Assembly (NCBI GenBank): GCA_016592635.1
Contig: AP023240.1
Coordinates: 3,017,630 to 3,081,629, forward strand
DNA length: 64,000 nucleotides
Source of the DNA: Methyloprofundus sp.
Lineage (GTDB): Bacteria > Pseudomonadota > Gammaproteobacteria > Methylococcales > Methylomonadaceae
Reading direction: 5' to 3'
The position numbers and the translations under genes are program-made. The first letter of the stretch is position 1; each line of letters starts with the position of its first letter. The notes beneath the pieces were generated by a model. The model ran no database searches and had not been told where the DNA came from. It worked only from the letters and a program-made list of their open reading frames with translations. Positions 1 through 11,455 of this stretch are shown piece after piece.

Positions 1-736
1 CCAATAGCCACACTAACAATGGAAATATGATAATTTTTAGCACTACTATCACTAATGCGGGCGCAATATGCCCCTGTACCTGATATTTATTCAGCGATGT
101 CCCTAATACAAATAACGCGGTAGGAATTGCAGATTTACTGATTAAGGTGATGGCAGATTCTATAGGTGGATAGATAGCAATATTAAATATATTAATGAAA
201 CCACCCAATATTAAGCTTGCAGTGATTGGGCTAGTGATTAACAACTTGACTACATTGATGATATTTTTTAACAAAGTAGAAAGTGCAAACTGCTGCCGCT
301 CTGCAAGTAAAATACCTAAAGTAAACAACACTAGATTGTGGATAGAAATAATGATAAATAACGGCAACATTGCTTGCTCACCTAGAGTATAAATACAAAC
401 AGGTAGGCCAACAATGGTCGCATTTGAGTATGCAGCTCCCATGCCGAATACACTTTGCTCTGCTGCTGAATAATGAAAAACAAATTTCGCTACCCAGACG
501 CTAACCATGTAAATAAACAGCAATACCGTGTAGTAGGAAAACAAAAACTCCCATTGCATATTATCAGGAATTTCAGCATGTACAGTGCCAATAAAAAGAA
601 GTGCAGGAATAGCATAGCTAAAGACAAACTTTGCAATTGCGTCACAACCAGACTCACTAAGCTGTTGCCGATTTGCCGCTAAATAACCGATTAGCACAAT
701 CAAAAGTATTGGCAATACGGTGTCAAGAATTTTCAT
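1..736 (-). CDS. AEC-family (auxin efflux carrier) transporter, 3' end cut by window edge
   Basis: An open frame runs from an ATG at 734-736 leftward to the window edge, about 245 codons without a stop. The product begins MKILDTVLPILLIVLIGYLA and is a chain of hydrophobic helices, with a polar Ser-Asn-Ala stretch (AAYSNATIVGLPV) near residue 100 that is typical of AEC-family permeases. The end visible here (SAIPTALFVLGTSL followed by two more helices) is the C-terminal permease half. The family exports or imports small organic anions across the inner membrane; the substrate cannot be told. The protein is usually about 310 residues, so roughly 65 residues lie outside the window. No Shine-Dalgarno sequence is obvious. 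Confidence 0.85.
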   Translation of the reverse strand, partial: MKILDTVLPILLIVLIGYLAANRQQLSESGCDAIAKFVFSYAIPALLFIGTVHAEIPDNMQWEFLFSYYTVLLFIYMVSVWVAKFVFHYSAAEQSVFGMGAAYSNATIVGLPVCIYTLGEQAMLPLFIIISIHNLVLFTLGILLAERQQFALSTLLKNIINVVKLLITSPITASLILGGFINIFNIAIYPPIESAITLISKSAIPTALFVLGTSLNKYQVQGHIAPALVIVVLKIIIFPLLVWLL

Positions 737-779
737 GCGACTTATTTTTGGGTATTAATAGTGGGCCTGAGTGATAGAG

Positions 780-833
780 GGCGCAAGCTTTAGCCTGCAT
801 TATTCGCTATTCATGTAGGCTAAAATCTGCGCC
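780..833. repeat. Imperfect palindrome between transporter and secreted-protein genes
   Basis: Arms GGCGCA and TTTAGCCTGCAT on the left pair with ATGTAGGCTAAA and TGCGCC on the right around an AT-rich loop. It may be a REP-like repeat or act as a transcript-end hairpin for one of the two flanking minus-strand genes. Confidence 0.55.
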
Positions 834-864
834 GAAAATTCATACAATACGGATATATTATTGA

Positions 865-1752
865 TTATTTAGAGACTATAGTACTAGTAGTCACTGTTAA
901 TTTTTTCAAACTTCCCCACCCGAGCAATGCAGATATAAACATCATCACGATAGGAAGTTCAGGCACTGCGGAGCCACTGGCTACATCTAATGAATTGATA
1001 GCTTGCGAATCAAACACAACGGTTAAAGTACTATATGCATCAGCAATGGCACCTGCACCGCCCGCAGCAGCCAATACCCCACCTGCAAGATAAAACTGCT
1101 CACCAGGATTTAAATCAATACTCAACTGCTTCGTTTCATTAACAGCACCATCGACAGTAAGAGTACGCTGGAATATTTGATCTTCTGGCAGTGATGCGTC
1201 TGCGGTAAGAGCTAAAGCACCTAATACTGCATATGGGTTAGTCGCTAACAAATCAGCAAAACCAATTTGTTCAGCTGTAAATAAGTACATTCCCACACCA
1301 AACCCCGTGGCTAAATCAGAATCAGGATTGGTAATATCCCCTTCAAAAGTGATGTTCAGCGACACAAGGCCAGCCGATAAGCCCGTATACTCATAACCCT
1401 GAATGGCAAAAGCAGCTGCACCAAGCCAAGAATCAGCCGTTGCACTTGTTTGCGTTTTAAGAATAGGGGTTGCCAGACTGCCACCCGTTACCGTCGCAAG
1501 AGCTTGTGCATCACCTTGAGCCACACTTACAACACCAGTAGCAGCAGTTAACTCATTAACTCCTCCCACTGACAATTCTTGATTCATTCCATCTAAAAAA
1601 ACACTAAAAGGAGAACATGTGTCACTAGGACAAGTCCCAGAAATGATACTAGCACTTGCTCCCCACTCAGTTAAGGTCGTAGCACTTGCAAGTAATGTAG
1701 TTGAAGCCAGAGAACTGACGCAGAGTATAGATCCTAAAATTATTTTTTTCAT
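865..1752 (-). CDS. Secreted protein with PEP-CTERM-like anchor
   Basis: A 295-residue protein with a clear N-terminal signal peptide (MKKIILGSILCVSSLASTTLLASA). The body is rich in Ala, Ser, Thr and Gly with only two Cys after the signal peptide. The C-terminus has a Val-Pro-Glu-Leu-Pro motif, a hydrophobic helix of about 18 residues (IVMMFISALLGW) and a short basic segment (SLKK). This is the layout of PEP-CTERM/exosortase sorting signals, but Leu replaces the usual residue after Pro-Glu and about 10 residues follow the basic stretch. Function is unknown; it is probably an envelope or extracellular protein. It is divergently oriented from the secreted protein gene at 1933. Confidence 0.75.
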   Translation of the reverse strand: MKKIILGSILCVSSLASTTLLASATTLTEWGASASIISGTCPSDTCSPFSVFLDGMNQELSVGGVNELTAATGVVSVAQGDAQALATVTGGSLATPILKTQTSATADSWLGAAAFAIQGYEYTGLSAGLVSLNITFEGDITNPDSDLATGFGVGMYLFTAEQIGFADLLATNPYAVLGALALTADASLPEDQIFQRTLTVDGAVNETKQLSIDLNPGEQFYLAGGVLAAAGGAGAIADAYSTLTVVFDSQAINSLDVASGSAVPELPIVMMFISALLGWGSLKKLTVTTSTIVSK

Positions 1753-1932
1753 AACGAATAGATTATGCTGATTTATGTAAGAAAGTCGTGAATAGTAATT
1801 AAAAATAGCCTAATCTTACTAAGGAGTCAAGCCAATATAACTGCATAAAAACAGAAAATCTTCCGTATTACCAAAGCCCAAGCTGTTATACTTTTATTTC
1901 AAAATAGATTTAATCCACATACGAGGTGATTT

Positions 1933-2901
1933 ATGCCTACTCATATAATTAAATATCTCTCGATTCTAGCATGCGGTTTGGTACTTTTTCCTACATTGAC
2001 ACAAGCTGAGCAACAAATAGTTGATTTCGAAGACTTGCCTCAACCCCCTACTTTAAGTCAACGAACAGGTTTAGAGTTTACTGAAAATGCCAATTACGCA
2101 GACATAATATGGCAAAATATTACTGTCTTCGGCCGTGACTACCGTGTTGATACAGTCACACCTGGCCCCATCTTTGGCTTGGCGCATTCTGAAAATTATG
2201 CAATAACCAACGATGGTAGCAGTAGCAGTTTGACTACTGAAAAGGTTCTTATTGGCTTATGGGTTGGTCAAAATGAATATTATGGTTATGGTGGTGGTGC
2301 TGATCAAATCACAATTTCTGCCCTAGATAGTCAAGGCAACCATTTAAGTTCAGTCAGCATGGATTTACCTGATAATATTGAGGGTGAAGCTGAAGTCTTA
2401 CAATGGATGGATACCCGCCAATTTGTCAGTTTTGCCAATATCGCTGCTTACCGTATCGATCGACAAGAAATTGGGACTGGCGGGGGCAGCTGGGTCGCTG
2501 ATGACTTACACTTTATGGCAAGTGCGCCCTACCCTGATATTTTACTCAATAATAGCAATGACCCTTTAAGCATCCATCCAGGCGATAAAGCCTTAGTTAG
2601 CATTAAACTTAACCTTCCTAGTCAGCTCATAAATACCAATGCTGATTGGTGGATAGTAAAAGATGGCTCGTCAGGGCTTAGTTACTATGATTTTGTCACT
2701 AATCGTTGGATATCTAATGGTAACTTACTCCCCAGTTACCAAGGTGGCTTACAAGATATATCAGAACTACCTCTATTTTCCCTAAATAGTTTAGACCTTG
2801 GTACTCAGCACATTTATTTTGCTGTTGATACCAACATGAATGGCACCATTGATATAGAGACTTTATATTATGATGTTATTACGGTGATTATCTCACCCTA
2901 A
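1933..2901 (+). CDS. Secreted protein of unknown function
   Basis: A 322-residue protein with a signal peptide ending near TLTQA (about residue 24). The first 180 residues resemble bacterial secreted beta-sandwich proteins (opening VDFEDLPQPP, then many Gly/Asn/Asp turns). The last 110 residues (from ILLNNSNDPLSIHPGDK) form a second module with the motif DWWIV and a closing acidic loop DTNMNGTIDI that resembles a calcium-binding loop. There is no PEP-CTERM or lipobox. A Shine-Dalgarno-like GAGGTG lies 4 bases before the ATG. I do not recognise a named family. Confidence 0.75.
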   Translation: MPTHIIKYLSILACGLVLFPTLTQAEQQIVDFEDLPQPPTLSQRTGLEFTENANYADIIWQNITVFGRDYRVDTVTPGPIFGLAHSENYAITNDGSSSSLTTEKVLIGLWVGQNEYYGYGGGADQITISALDSQGNHLSSVSMDLPDNIEGEAEVLQWMDTRQFVSFANIAAYRIDRQEIGTGGGSWVADDLHFMASAPYPDILLNNSNDPLSIHPGDKALVSIKLNLPSQLINTNADWWIVKDGSSGLSYYDFVTNRWISNGNLLPSYQGGLQDISELPLFSLNSLDLGTQHIYFAVDTNMNGTIDIETLYYDVITVIISP

Positions 2902-2961
2902 CTACAATCAATATATTGTTTGAATAGCTGCGAATACCTCAATAACCGCAAAAAAAGTCTT

Positions 2962-4212
2962 TTAACGATTAATTGCCAAGTCATCAATGCGCTGTTCAAT
3001 CAAATCAACTACACGCTGGTAAGCAAGGCCTTTGCCTCCCTGATATTTTCTTTGAAAAGCCGTAGCACTGAGTCCCTCTGGTAAATCTCTGGTTCTCGGC
3101 ATAAAGGTTGCTTCGGTCAACCTCCCTGACATATGTCGCTGTATTCTATATGCACTACTTTTAGATGCCGTTGCCAACTCAGCCAAACGCACGCCAGCAC
3201 GATCAGCGGCAAGGTCAGTAAAACTAAAACCACTACTGGTTTTTTTATCGGCATATTCTTTATATAAACCTACCGCATCAGCTAAGGTTTTACCACCTTG
3301 TACTGCCAATCCGGCAGAGATAGTAAAATGCTGTACAAAATCATGGCGCTTATGTAAATATAATTTCAATCTTTTAGATTTTGCTCCAGCTTCACCAGTC
3401 AATCTCTTCAATGAATGCCCATTCGCATAGGCAGCCAACACTGATAATAAAGCACGGTTTTCAACAACAGGATCATTATGTACCGAGCGCTCAGCTGCAA
3501 AGCTGAATAAAGGCTCTAATAGTACTATTAAAGAATATTTACGATTTGCAGAAAAGCCTCTCGTTATATTAGCCAATTGCTGCTGATAAGCCATTAAAAC
3601 TTGCTTATCTTGTCCGGTAAGCACTAAGCCCTTAACCCTATCTAGAGCATCTTTATGCCAAATATAACTTAGTTGTAATTTATCATGACTAATTTGTGCG
3701 GATTGCAACATATTTGTAATCGCCGCAAGCTGCATTCCTTGCTCACTGGCTGTAAAAAAGGAATAGCCTGCTTCTACTAAAAAGCCAGGAATACTCACAC
3801 TACCTATTTTTAATTGCTCAACAGCTAATTGTTGCTGTTCTTGTACTAAAGCAAGCTCAACATTTAAATATTTACCAATAGGGTTATCAGGTAGCAGTGC
3901 AGTGCCATATAGATTAATAGCACCATCAGAAAGCTTGGTTTCTACCCCGCCCTTTATGACTTGCGCACGCAAGTAATTTAATGCGACCGAGATATCCTGC
4001 GCAGAAACAGTCACTGATTTCTTTTGACCTTCACGAAGCTTGCGAGGGTCATTTTTTGCAATAATTTTTTTAGCGCGGGCAATATCAGAATGCTTTAAAA
4101 CAATATTTTTGGTGACTAATGGCGTTTGTTGCACGCTACTATAGAGCAGAGCAGCCAGTATAAAAGGTAGTGAAATAATGGCTATACCAAATAATCGCAA
4201 GAAAAAACGCAT
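2962..4212 (-). CDS. Conserved hypothetical membrane-anchored protein
   Basis: A 416-residue protein with one N-terminal membrane segment (about residues 5-26, FGIAIISLPFILAALLYS) and a large soluble, mainly helical remainder, presumably periplasmic. Around residue 340 it reads FTDLAADRAGVRLAELA, which faintly recalls the Asp-rich helix of membrane M48 peptidases, but there is no HExxH motif, so I do not call it a peptidase. It is 40 bp downstream of the DUF3465 gene on the same strand and could be co-transcribed. Confidence 0.7.
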   Translation of the reverse strand: MRFFLRLFGIAIISLPFILAALLYSSVQQTPLVTKNIVLKHSDIARAKKIIAKNDPRKLREGQKKSVTVSAQDISVALNYLRAQVIKGGVETKLSDGAINLYGTALLPDNPIGKYLNVELALVQEQQQLAVEQLKIGSVSIPGFLVEAGYSFFTASEQGMQLAAITNMLQSAQISHDKLQLSYIWHKDALDRVKGLVLTGQDKQVLMAYQQQLANITRGFSANRKYSLIVLLEPLFSFAAERSVHNDPVVENRALLSVLAAYANGHSLKRLTGEAGAKSKRLKLYLHKRHDFVQHFTISAGLAVQGGKTLADAVGLYKEYADKKTSSGFSFTDLAADRAGVRLAELATASKSSAYRIQRHMSGRLTEATFMPRTRDLPEGLSATAFQRKYQGGKGLAYQRVVDLIEQRIDDLAINR

Positions 4213-4252
4213 GCATATTCCTTTGTTTGTTTATATTGCTAGCAACAATAGC

Positions 4253-4879
4253 TTATTTTAATTTCTGGTACAAAATACCTTTATGCTGCAACCATCCATC
4301 TATATGTTGACTATCTGGATCATAATGCGTCCAATGCATGACTCCACCCTTATCATTCCATTCATATTCACCAAAAAAAGCAACACTATCGCCCTCAGAT
4401 AGCCCTGCGACTCTAGGTGCCAAATCAATATTATGCGCAACCAACAAAGTTTGTTCTGTCGCTAATTTAATAATAAAGCGCTGATGCCTATCGCCTTGCA
4501 AATCATCACTTAATACAGCAATAACAATACCTTCACCCTGCACTTGTACATCACTTTGGCCATTAGCAAATAAATCAGTCAATAGCTTATCCCCATCTTT
4601 ATCAAGTGTTATAAAATCTGCAACACGACCAACATACAACAAGCCATTAAACATATCACCATAAGCATAAAAGTCTCCATCTTTAGTACCAATAACAACA
4701 TCAGGATCTGAATATTGACGCACTAAGAAACCACTTGAGATAAATGTTGAGCCATCTGGTGAACTCAAAATATCCGGAAAAGTTTGCTCGGCAAGGTCAA
4801 ATAAGCGATTACTGTCACTTAGGTCACTAGCGAAAGCAGTTATTGGGAAGAGCAGTGAAAATAGTAAAGCAAATTTCAT
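4253..4879 (-). CDS. Secreted DUF3465-domain protein with an N-terminal repeat-type module
   Basis: A 208-residue exported protein (signal peptide about 1-17, ending TAFA). Residues about 22-95 (LFDLAEQTFPDIL, then FLVRQYSDPDVVIGTKDG) form a module also seen in the secreted protein at 22516-23403. Residues about 105-205 match DUF3465: VLSDDLQGDRHQRFIIKL, LLVAHNIDLAPR, GEYEWNDKGGVMHWTHYDP and a final Gly-Ile-Leu-Tyr. These His and Asp residues are the conserved core of that family, whose biochemical role is unknown. The N-terminal fusion makes it longer than a stand-alone DUF3465 protein. Confidence 0.8.
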   Translation of the reverse strand: MKFALLFSLLFPITAFASDLSDSNRLFDLAEQTFPDILSSPDGSTFISSGFLVRQYSDPDVVIGTKDGDFYAYGDMFNGLLYVGRVADFITLDKDGDKLLTDLFANGQSDVQVQGEGIVIAVLSDDLQGDRHQRFIIKLATEQTLLVAHNIDLAPRVAGLSEGDSVAFFGEYEWNDKGGVMHWTHYDPDSQHIDGWLQHKGILYQKLK

Positions 4880-4966
4880 AATAATATTTCCTTATAAATT
4901 TTAGACTGTTTTTTATGTTTGCCACCATAGACATAGGTAAGACTAAGCATCCCCACGCTGGAGCAT

Positions 4967-5061
4967 CACTGCCAATAAGTTAAGGGTTTATATTGTCCAA
5001 ATCGTAGGATGTGCTGAGGCACGAAGCGCATCCTACGTCTCCCCTTAACTTAATGGCAGTG
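4967..5061. mobile_element. 95-bp MITE with the same ends as the IS4-family element at 27875
   Basis: Left end CACTGCCAATAAGTTAAG and right end CTTAACTTAATGGCAGTG are inverted repeats, with one mismatch over 18 bp, and match the termini of the IS4-family element at 27875-29278. The element is bounded by the 12-bp direct repeat ACGCTGGAGCAT (4955-4966 and 5062-5073), as expected for IS4-family target duplications. The interior holds a strong hairpin (GTAGGATG...CATCCTAC, about 5001-5033) and no gene. The rest of the 4880-5217 gap shows nothing else I can support. Confidence 0.85.
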
Positions 5062-5217
5062 ACGCTGGAGCATGGGAACTATTATAGAAGACTTAGCTCG
5101 AAATGTCGGAATCCGCTCTCAACACTACGCTTGTTGGTAAACTTATTCAGACTACAATGCAATACATAATCCTTTACTTGAAAAACGACACAACAGAATT
5201 TCTCAATATTACAAAAT

Positions 5218-7175
<1,958 letters not shown>

Positions 7176-7303
7176 TTTCTAGTCCACACCCTAACATTGT
7201 CAGGGTATAACCCCTGTTAAAATTTAAATTGTTTTTATTGCTTCTTATATCAATCATTAGAAATGAGTGTAGTACATCCTACCCAGCCGATAATTGATAC
7301 AAC

Positions 7304-7340
7304 AACGCCCCGGCACGGTTTTATCCCGTGACGAGGCGTT
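7304..7340. terminator. Hairpin between dnaK and dnaJ
   Basis: Interrupted inverted repeat AACGCC..ACGG / CCGT..GGCGTT about 32 bp after the dnaK stop. The T-run (GGCGTTTTT) is on the plus-strand side, so for the minus-strand operon it looks more like an attenuator or RNA-stability hairpin than a strong intrinsic terminator. Confidence 0.5.
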
Positions 7341-7372
7341 TTTCCATTATTAAAAATGGAGCGAACTAACGA

Positions 7373-9298
7373 CTATTTTTTATCGTCGTCTTTTACTTCT
7401 TCAAATTCTGCATCCACAACACTGTCATCAACATCAGCTGCTTGTTCTGCTTCAGCTTCCGGAGCACCTTCAGCACCAGCTTGTTGCGCATAAGCACGTT
7501 CAGCCAATTTGCCTGATAACTCAGTTAAAGCCGTTGTTTTTGCTTCGATAGCATCTTTATCGTCACCTTTAACTACTTCTTTTAGCTCTTCAACAGCCGC
7601 TTCAATCTCAGTTTTTTCTTCTTCAGATACTTGCTCGCCTAGCTCTTCAACAGATTTTTCAGTCGCATTAATCATGCCTTCAGCAGTGTTACGTGCAGAA
7701 ACCAACTCAGTGACTTTCTTGTCTTCTTCAGCATGTGCTTCCGCATCTTGTACCATGCGTTCGACTTCTTCATCCGACAAGCCACTCGATGCTTTAATGA
7801 TAATAGACTGCTCTTTGCCAGTCGCTTTATCTTTAGCAGATACATTCAAGATACCGTTAGCATCAATATCAAATGCAACTTCAACTTGTGGTACACCACG
7901 ACGTGCTGGTGGAATATCCGACAAATCAAAACGACCTAGAGATTTATTACCCGCAGCAACTTCACGCTCACCTTGCAATACATGCACTGTGACTGCCGTT
8001 TGATTATCTTCTGCAGTTGAAAAGACTTGTGCAGCATTCGTTGGAATCGTTGTATTTTTGTCGATCAGCTTAGTCATTACGCCACCCATTGTCTCAATAC
8101 CAAGAGACAGAGGTGTCACATCTAATAATAAGACATCTTTAACATCACCACCTAAAACACCCGCTTGAATCGCTGCACCTAAAGCAACTGCTTCATCGGG
8201 GTTAACATCTTTACGTGGCTCTTGACCAAAAATGCTTTGTACAACTTCTTGTACTTTTGGCATGCGTGTTTGACCACCCACCAAAATCACATCGTCAATT
8301 TCACTTGCAGCAAGACCTGAATCTTTCAATGCAGTCATGCAAGGACCTTTAGTACGTTCGATTAACTCTGCAACTAAAGACTCTAATTTAGCACGGGTTA
8401 ATTTCACATTTAAATGTTTAGGGCCTGATGCATCAGCTGTTACATATGGCAAGTTAACATCTGTTTGCTCGGTCGAAGATAGCTCAATTTTTGCTTTTTC
8501 AGCTGCTTCTTTTAAACGTTGTAAAGCTAATGGATCATTATGTAAATCAATACCATTGTCTTTTTTGAATTCGCCAGCCAAATAATCAATGATGCGTAAG
8601 TCGAAATCTTCACCACCTAAGAATGTATCACCATTGGTTGCTAGTACTTCAAACTGATACTCACCTTCAATTTCAGCAATTTCAATAATTGAAATATCAA
8701 ATGTACCACCACCCAAGTCATAAACTGCAACTGTTGAATCACCTTTGGCTTTATCCATACCAAAAGCTAATGCCGCCGCAGTCGGCTCATTGATAATACG
8801 TTTTACATCTAAGCCTGCAACACGCCCCGCATCCTTGGTAGCTTGACGCTGTGAATCATTAAAATAAGCAGGAACAGTAATAACTGCTTCGGTGACTTCT
8901 TCACCTAAAAAGGCTTCCGCATCCTTTTTCATTTTCATCAAAACACGTGACGAAACCTCAGGAGCCGCCATTTTATTACCATGACACTCTACCCAAGCAT
9001 CACCATTTTCTGCTTCAACGATATTATAAGGCACCATTTTGATGTCTTTTTGTACTGCTGCATCCTTAAAACGACGACCAATTAAACGCTTGATTGCAAA
9101 TAAAGTATTTTCAGGGTTAGTAACTGCCTGACGTTTTGCAGACTGACCAACCAAGACCTCATCGTCTTTAGTAAATGCAATAATTGAAGGTGTCGTACGT
9201 GCACCTTCGCTGTTTTCGATAACGCGCGCTTTACCGTTTTCCAGTACCGCAACACATGAATTAGTTGTACCTAAATCAATTCCAATCATTTTAGCCAT
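7373..9298 (-). CDS. dnaK: Chaperone DnaK (Hsp70)
   Basis: A 641-residue ATP-driven folding chaperone. It starts [18 protein letters not shown] with the phosphate-1 loop. It continues with the [12 protein letters not shown] helix (about 170), the second phosphate loop [13 protein letters not shown] (about 195-207), the linker [16 protein letters not shown] (about 390) and the acidic C-terminal tail ending EEVKDDDKK that binds co-chaperones. I chose the ATG at 9298 because GGAG sits 6 bases upstream; the frame can be read four codons further only from a TTG. It follows grpE by about 110 bp and is controlled with hrcA by CIRCE. Confidence 0.98.
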   Translation of the reverse strand: MAKMIGIDLGTTNSCVAVLENGKARVIENSEGARTTPSIIAFTKDDEVLVGQSAKRQAVTNPENTLFAIKRLIGRRFKDAAVQKDIKMVPYNIVEAENGDAWVECHGNKMAAPEVSSRVLMKMKKDAEAFLGEEVTEAVITVPAYFNDSQRQATKDAGRVAGLDVKRIINEPTAAALAFGMDKAKGDSTVAVYDLGGGTFDISIIEIAEIEGEYQFEVLATNGDTFLGGEDFDLRIIDYLAGEFKKDNGIDLHNDPLALQRLKEAAEKAKIELSSTEQTDVNLPYVTADASGPKHLNVKLTRAKLESLVAELIERTKGPCMTALKDSGLAASEIDDVILVGGQTRMPKVQEVVQSIFGQEPRKDVNPDEAVALGAAIQAGVLGGDVKDVLLLDVTPLSLGIETMGGVMTKLIDKNTTIPTNAAQVFSTAEDNQTAVTVHVLQGEREVAAGNKSLGRFDLSDIPPARRGVPQVEVAFDIDANGILNVSAKDKATGKEQSIIIKASSGLSDEEVERMVQDAEAHAEEDKKVTELVSARNTAEGMINATEKSVEELGEQVSEEEKTEIEAAVEELKEVVKGDDKDAIEAKTTALTELSGKLAERAYAQQAGAEGAPEAEAEQAADVDDSVVDAEFEEVKDDDKK

Positions 9299-9349
9299 TG
9301 AAAGCTCCAAAAAGTATTTATATGTTTTAAAAGTTAAATCTGATATGTG

Positions 9350-9383
9350 GTTGTAAATCTGTATTTCAAGCCTGATTTACAAC
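9350..9383. other. Hairpin in the grpE-dnaK spacer
   Basis: Perfect 10-bp arms GTTGTAAATC and GATTTACAAC around a 14-base loop, 51 bp upstream of the dnaK start. It could be an RNA processing or attenuation element between grpE and dnaK; there is no T-run on the minus strand. Confidence 0.5.
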
Positions 9384-9408
9384 TTTTACCACTAAAATGT
9401 AAGCTAAA

Positions 9409-10017
9409 TTATGCAGGTGCCTGTGCAACCACAACCATCGCCGGACGGATCAAGCGACCATTTAATACATAACCTTTCTGAAAGACATTAAGAACTGTAT
9501 TCGGCTCAGCCTCTGCTGATGGCAACATACTCATTGCTTGGTGAAATTCAGGGTTAAATACTTCACCTGTGGGGTCAATGGCCTCAATATTAAATTTAGC
9601 AAACACCGTTTCGAATTGCTTAATAGTCAATTCACTACCTTCTTTTAACTTAACCACTTCTGGCACATCACTAGTCGCTGCTTGTATACCTAATTCCAAA
9701 GAATCAATAACACTTAGTAGTTCTTTAGCAAATTTTTCCAAGCCATACTTATGTGCACTATCTAAATCTTTTTGGGTACGTCTTTTCAGGTTTTCCATTT
9801 CAGCCTGAATACGCAAAGCTTTATCCCAATTTTCAATCGCTTTTTGCTCTGCTTTTACTAACTGTTGTTGTAGGTCAGCAACGGAGACCTCTTCTTCCTC
9901 AACGATTTCCCCTGCAACGACTTCTACTTCTTCATTTTCCAACTCGGCAGTTTGCTCAAGAACTTCTTCAATCAAATCACTATCTGACTGAGTATCAGGT
10001 TTCTGCTCATTACTCAT
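9409..10017 (-). CDS. grpE: Nucleotide exchange factor GrpE
   Basis: A 202-residue homodimeric factor that releases ADP from DnaK. The acidic, disordered N-terminus (about 1-50) is followed by a long coiled coil (DLQQQLVKAEQKAIENWDKA and on) and the conserved beta-wing core. The core includes FNPEFHQAMSMLPS (about 155-168) and the terminal VLNGRLIRPAMVVV. Gene order hrcA-grpE-dnaK-dnaJ is classical. A REP-like palindrome separates it from hrcA. Confidence 0.97.
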   Translation of the reverse strand: MSNEQKPDTQSDSDLIEEVLEQTAELENEEVEVVAGEIVEEEEVSVADLQQQLVKAEQKAIENWDKALRIQAEMENLKRRTQKDLDSAHKYGLEKFAKELLSVIDSLELGIQAATSDVPEVVKLKEGSELTIKQFETVFAKFNIEAIDPTGEVFNPEFHQAMSMLPSAEAEPNTVLNVFQKGYVLNGRLIRPAMVVVAQAPA

Positions 10018-10110
10018 TTATTGTGCTCCAGAAAATTATTTATAACTTTAAAAATATGCCACTTATCATGGGGGGATTTAATTTATTTTCAAGAGGGTAC
10101 TTGCTTAAAA

Positions 10111-10167
10111 AGTAGGAGGAGCCTTTGGTCGCGACTCATCAATTCGCGGCCAAAGGCTCCTCCTACT
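10111..10167. repeat. REP-like palindrome (GTAGGAGG...CCTCCTAC family)
   Basis: Inverted arms AGTAGGAGGAGCCTTTGG and CCAAAGGCTCCTCCTACT around a CGCGA-containing loop, in the hrcA-grpE spacer. The repeat at 35706-35767 has the same outer arms and belongs to the same family. It could stabilise or separate transcripts within the operon. Confidence 0.75.
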
Positions 10168-10173
10168 CTATTG

Positions 10174-11214
10174 TCAAGACTTAGTATTTAAAGCGGCACT
10201 CAATAATTTTGCAGTCACATCCACATAAGGAATAATCTTTTCATAAGCCATTCGGGTTGGCCCGATAACACCCAATACACCGACCACCTCATCATTCACT
10301 GTATAAGGTGAAGTCACCAAACTACAATGCTCAAACGCTTGATAACCCGATTCTTCGCCTATATAAATCTGTACACCATCCGCTGCCAGGCATTTATCCA
10401 ATAGATGAATAATGCCACGCTTCTGGCTAAAAGCATCAAATAAGCCCTTCAAGCGCTCCATATCTGACAGTTCAGCAAAACTCATTAAATTGGTTTCACC
10501 CGATAGCACATAATCTTCATGGCTTGCATCATTTTCAAATGCCATCTGCGCCATCGTGACTGCATCCAGCATATTTTGATTAATGCGTTGCTGATCGACT
10601 TGCATTTCTTTGACGACTGCAGCACGTACCGTGGCAAGGCTTTGCCCAGTATATTGTGAGGTTAAATAGTTAGCTGCTTGTTGTAGTTGTGCTGCCGAGA
10701 ATTTTTTAGACGTGTGAATAATACGGTTATGCACTTCGTGTTCATTGGTGACAAAAATAACCAAAACACGCGTATTAGAGAGCGGTAAAAACTCGATATG
10801 GCGCAAACAAACCAAGTCTTGTCGAGGCAAGGTAACCACCCCAGCCATTTGCGTAGTATCAGATAATAATTTAGAAGCCATACCCAAAGCCTCTTCATTA
10901 TCAATATCATCCAAACCTTTATGTAATTTATCTAACTCTTGATTGTGCAACGGCTTAACAGTTAATAAGGTATCTACAAAAAAACGATAGCCATTAACAG
11001 TAGGCACCCTACCAGCAGAAGTATGTGGTGAATGGATCAAACCCAAATCCTCCAAATCAGCCATCACATTGCGAATGGTTGCAGGACTAAGGTTTAAATC
11101 AGAATCTTTAGATAGGGCTCGTGACCCAACGGGTTGACCATCATGAATATAGCGCTCAACCAGGTTTTTGAGTAATTGTTGCGAACGCGCATTGAGTTCA
11201 GGATATTTCGCCAC
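10174..11214 (-). CDS. hrcA: Heat-inducible transcription repressor HrcA
   Basis: A 346-residue repressor that binds CIRCE operators and needs GroEL-type chaperoning for activity. The N-terminal winged helix is clear: RSQQLLKNLVERYIHDG, GSRALSKDSDLNLSPATIR, then HSPHTSAGRVPTVNGYRFFVD (to about residue 85). A GAF-like dimerisation core follows. It starts at a GTG with AGAGG 6 bases upstream. A CIRCE-like operator lies 19 bp before the start, so autoregulation of the whole grpE-dnaK-dnaJ cluster is expected. HrcA is present in only part of the Gammaproteobacteria, which helps place the organism. Confidence 0.96.
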   Translation of the reverse strand: MAKYPELNARSQQLLKNLVERYIHDGQPVGSRALSKDSDLNLSPATIRNVMADLEDLGLIHSPHTSAGRVPTVNGYRFFVDTLLTVKPLHNQELDKLHKGLDDIDNEEALGMASKLLSDTTQMAGVVTLPRQDLVCLRHIEFLPLSNTRVLVIFVTNEHEVHNRIIHTSKKFSAAQLQQAANYLTSQYTGQSLATVRAAVVKEMQVDQQRINQNMLDAVTMAQMAFENDASHEDYVLSGETNLMSFAELSDMERLKGLFDAFSQKRGIIHLLDKCLAADGVQIYIGEESGYQAFEHCSLVTSPYTVNDEVVGVLGVIGPTRMAYEKIIPYVDVTAKLLSAALNTKS

Positions 11215-11232
11215 AGCTACCTCTTATAATAA

Positions 11233-11259
11233 TTAGCACTCTTATAGTGCGAGTGACAG
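11233..11259. promoter_or_regulatory. CIRCE operator (HrcA binding site), one half degenerate
   Basis: TTAGCACTC, then 9 bases, then GAGTGACAG. The consensus is TTAGCACTC-N9-GAGTGCTAA, so the left half is perfect and the right half keeps GAGTG. It lies 19 bp upstream of the hrcA start, where the operator is expected. Confidence 0.85.
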
Positions 11260-11455
11260 CAGAGGAAAATATCAGTTTATAGGTCAACACGCAACTTAAA
11301 TAATGCCTAATTACCCCTTACTACCACACAACCCATGCCCACACTCGAAATTATCGAATAATTTCTTGAGAAAATTAGAGTAATTGATCCTATTGATCGC
11401 CAATTCAATTTACCTAATATACAAAGACCTATCATTAAATTAAAATAGTCTTTTC

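Noticed and set aside
2962..4212. Zinc peptidase (M48-like) reading of the 416-aa membrane protein
   Set aside because: An Asp-Arg-Ala helix resembles M48 proteins, but no HExxH motif is present.
7509..8003. Open frame of 164 codons opposite dnaK
   Set aside because: It is the mirror of the highly conserved dnaK coding sequence, Ser-rich as expected for an antisense frame, with no ribosome-binding site.
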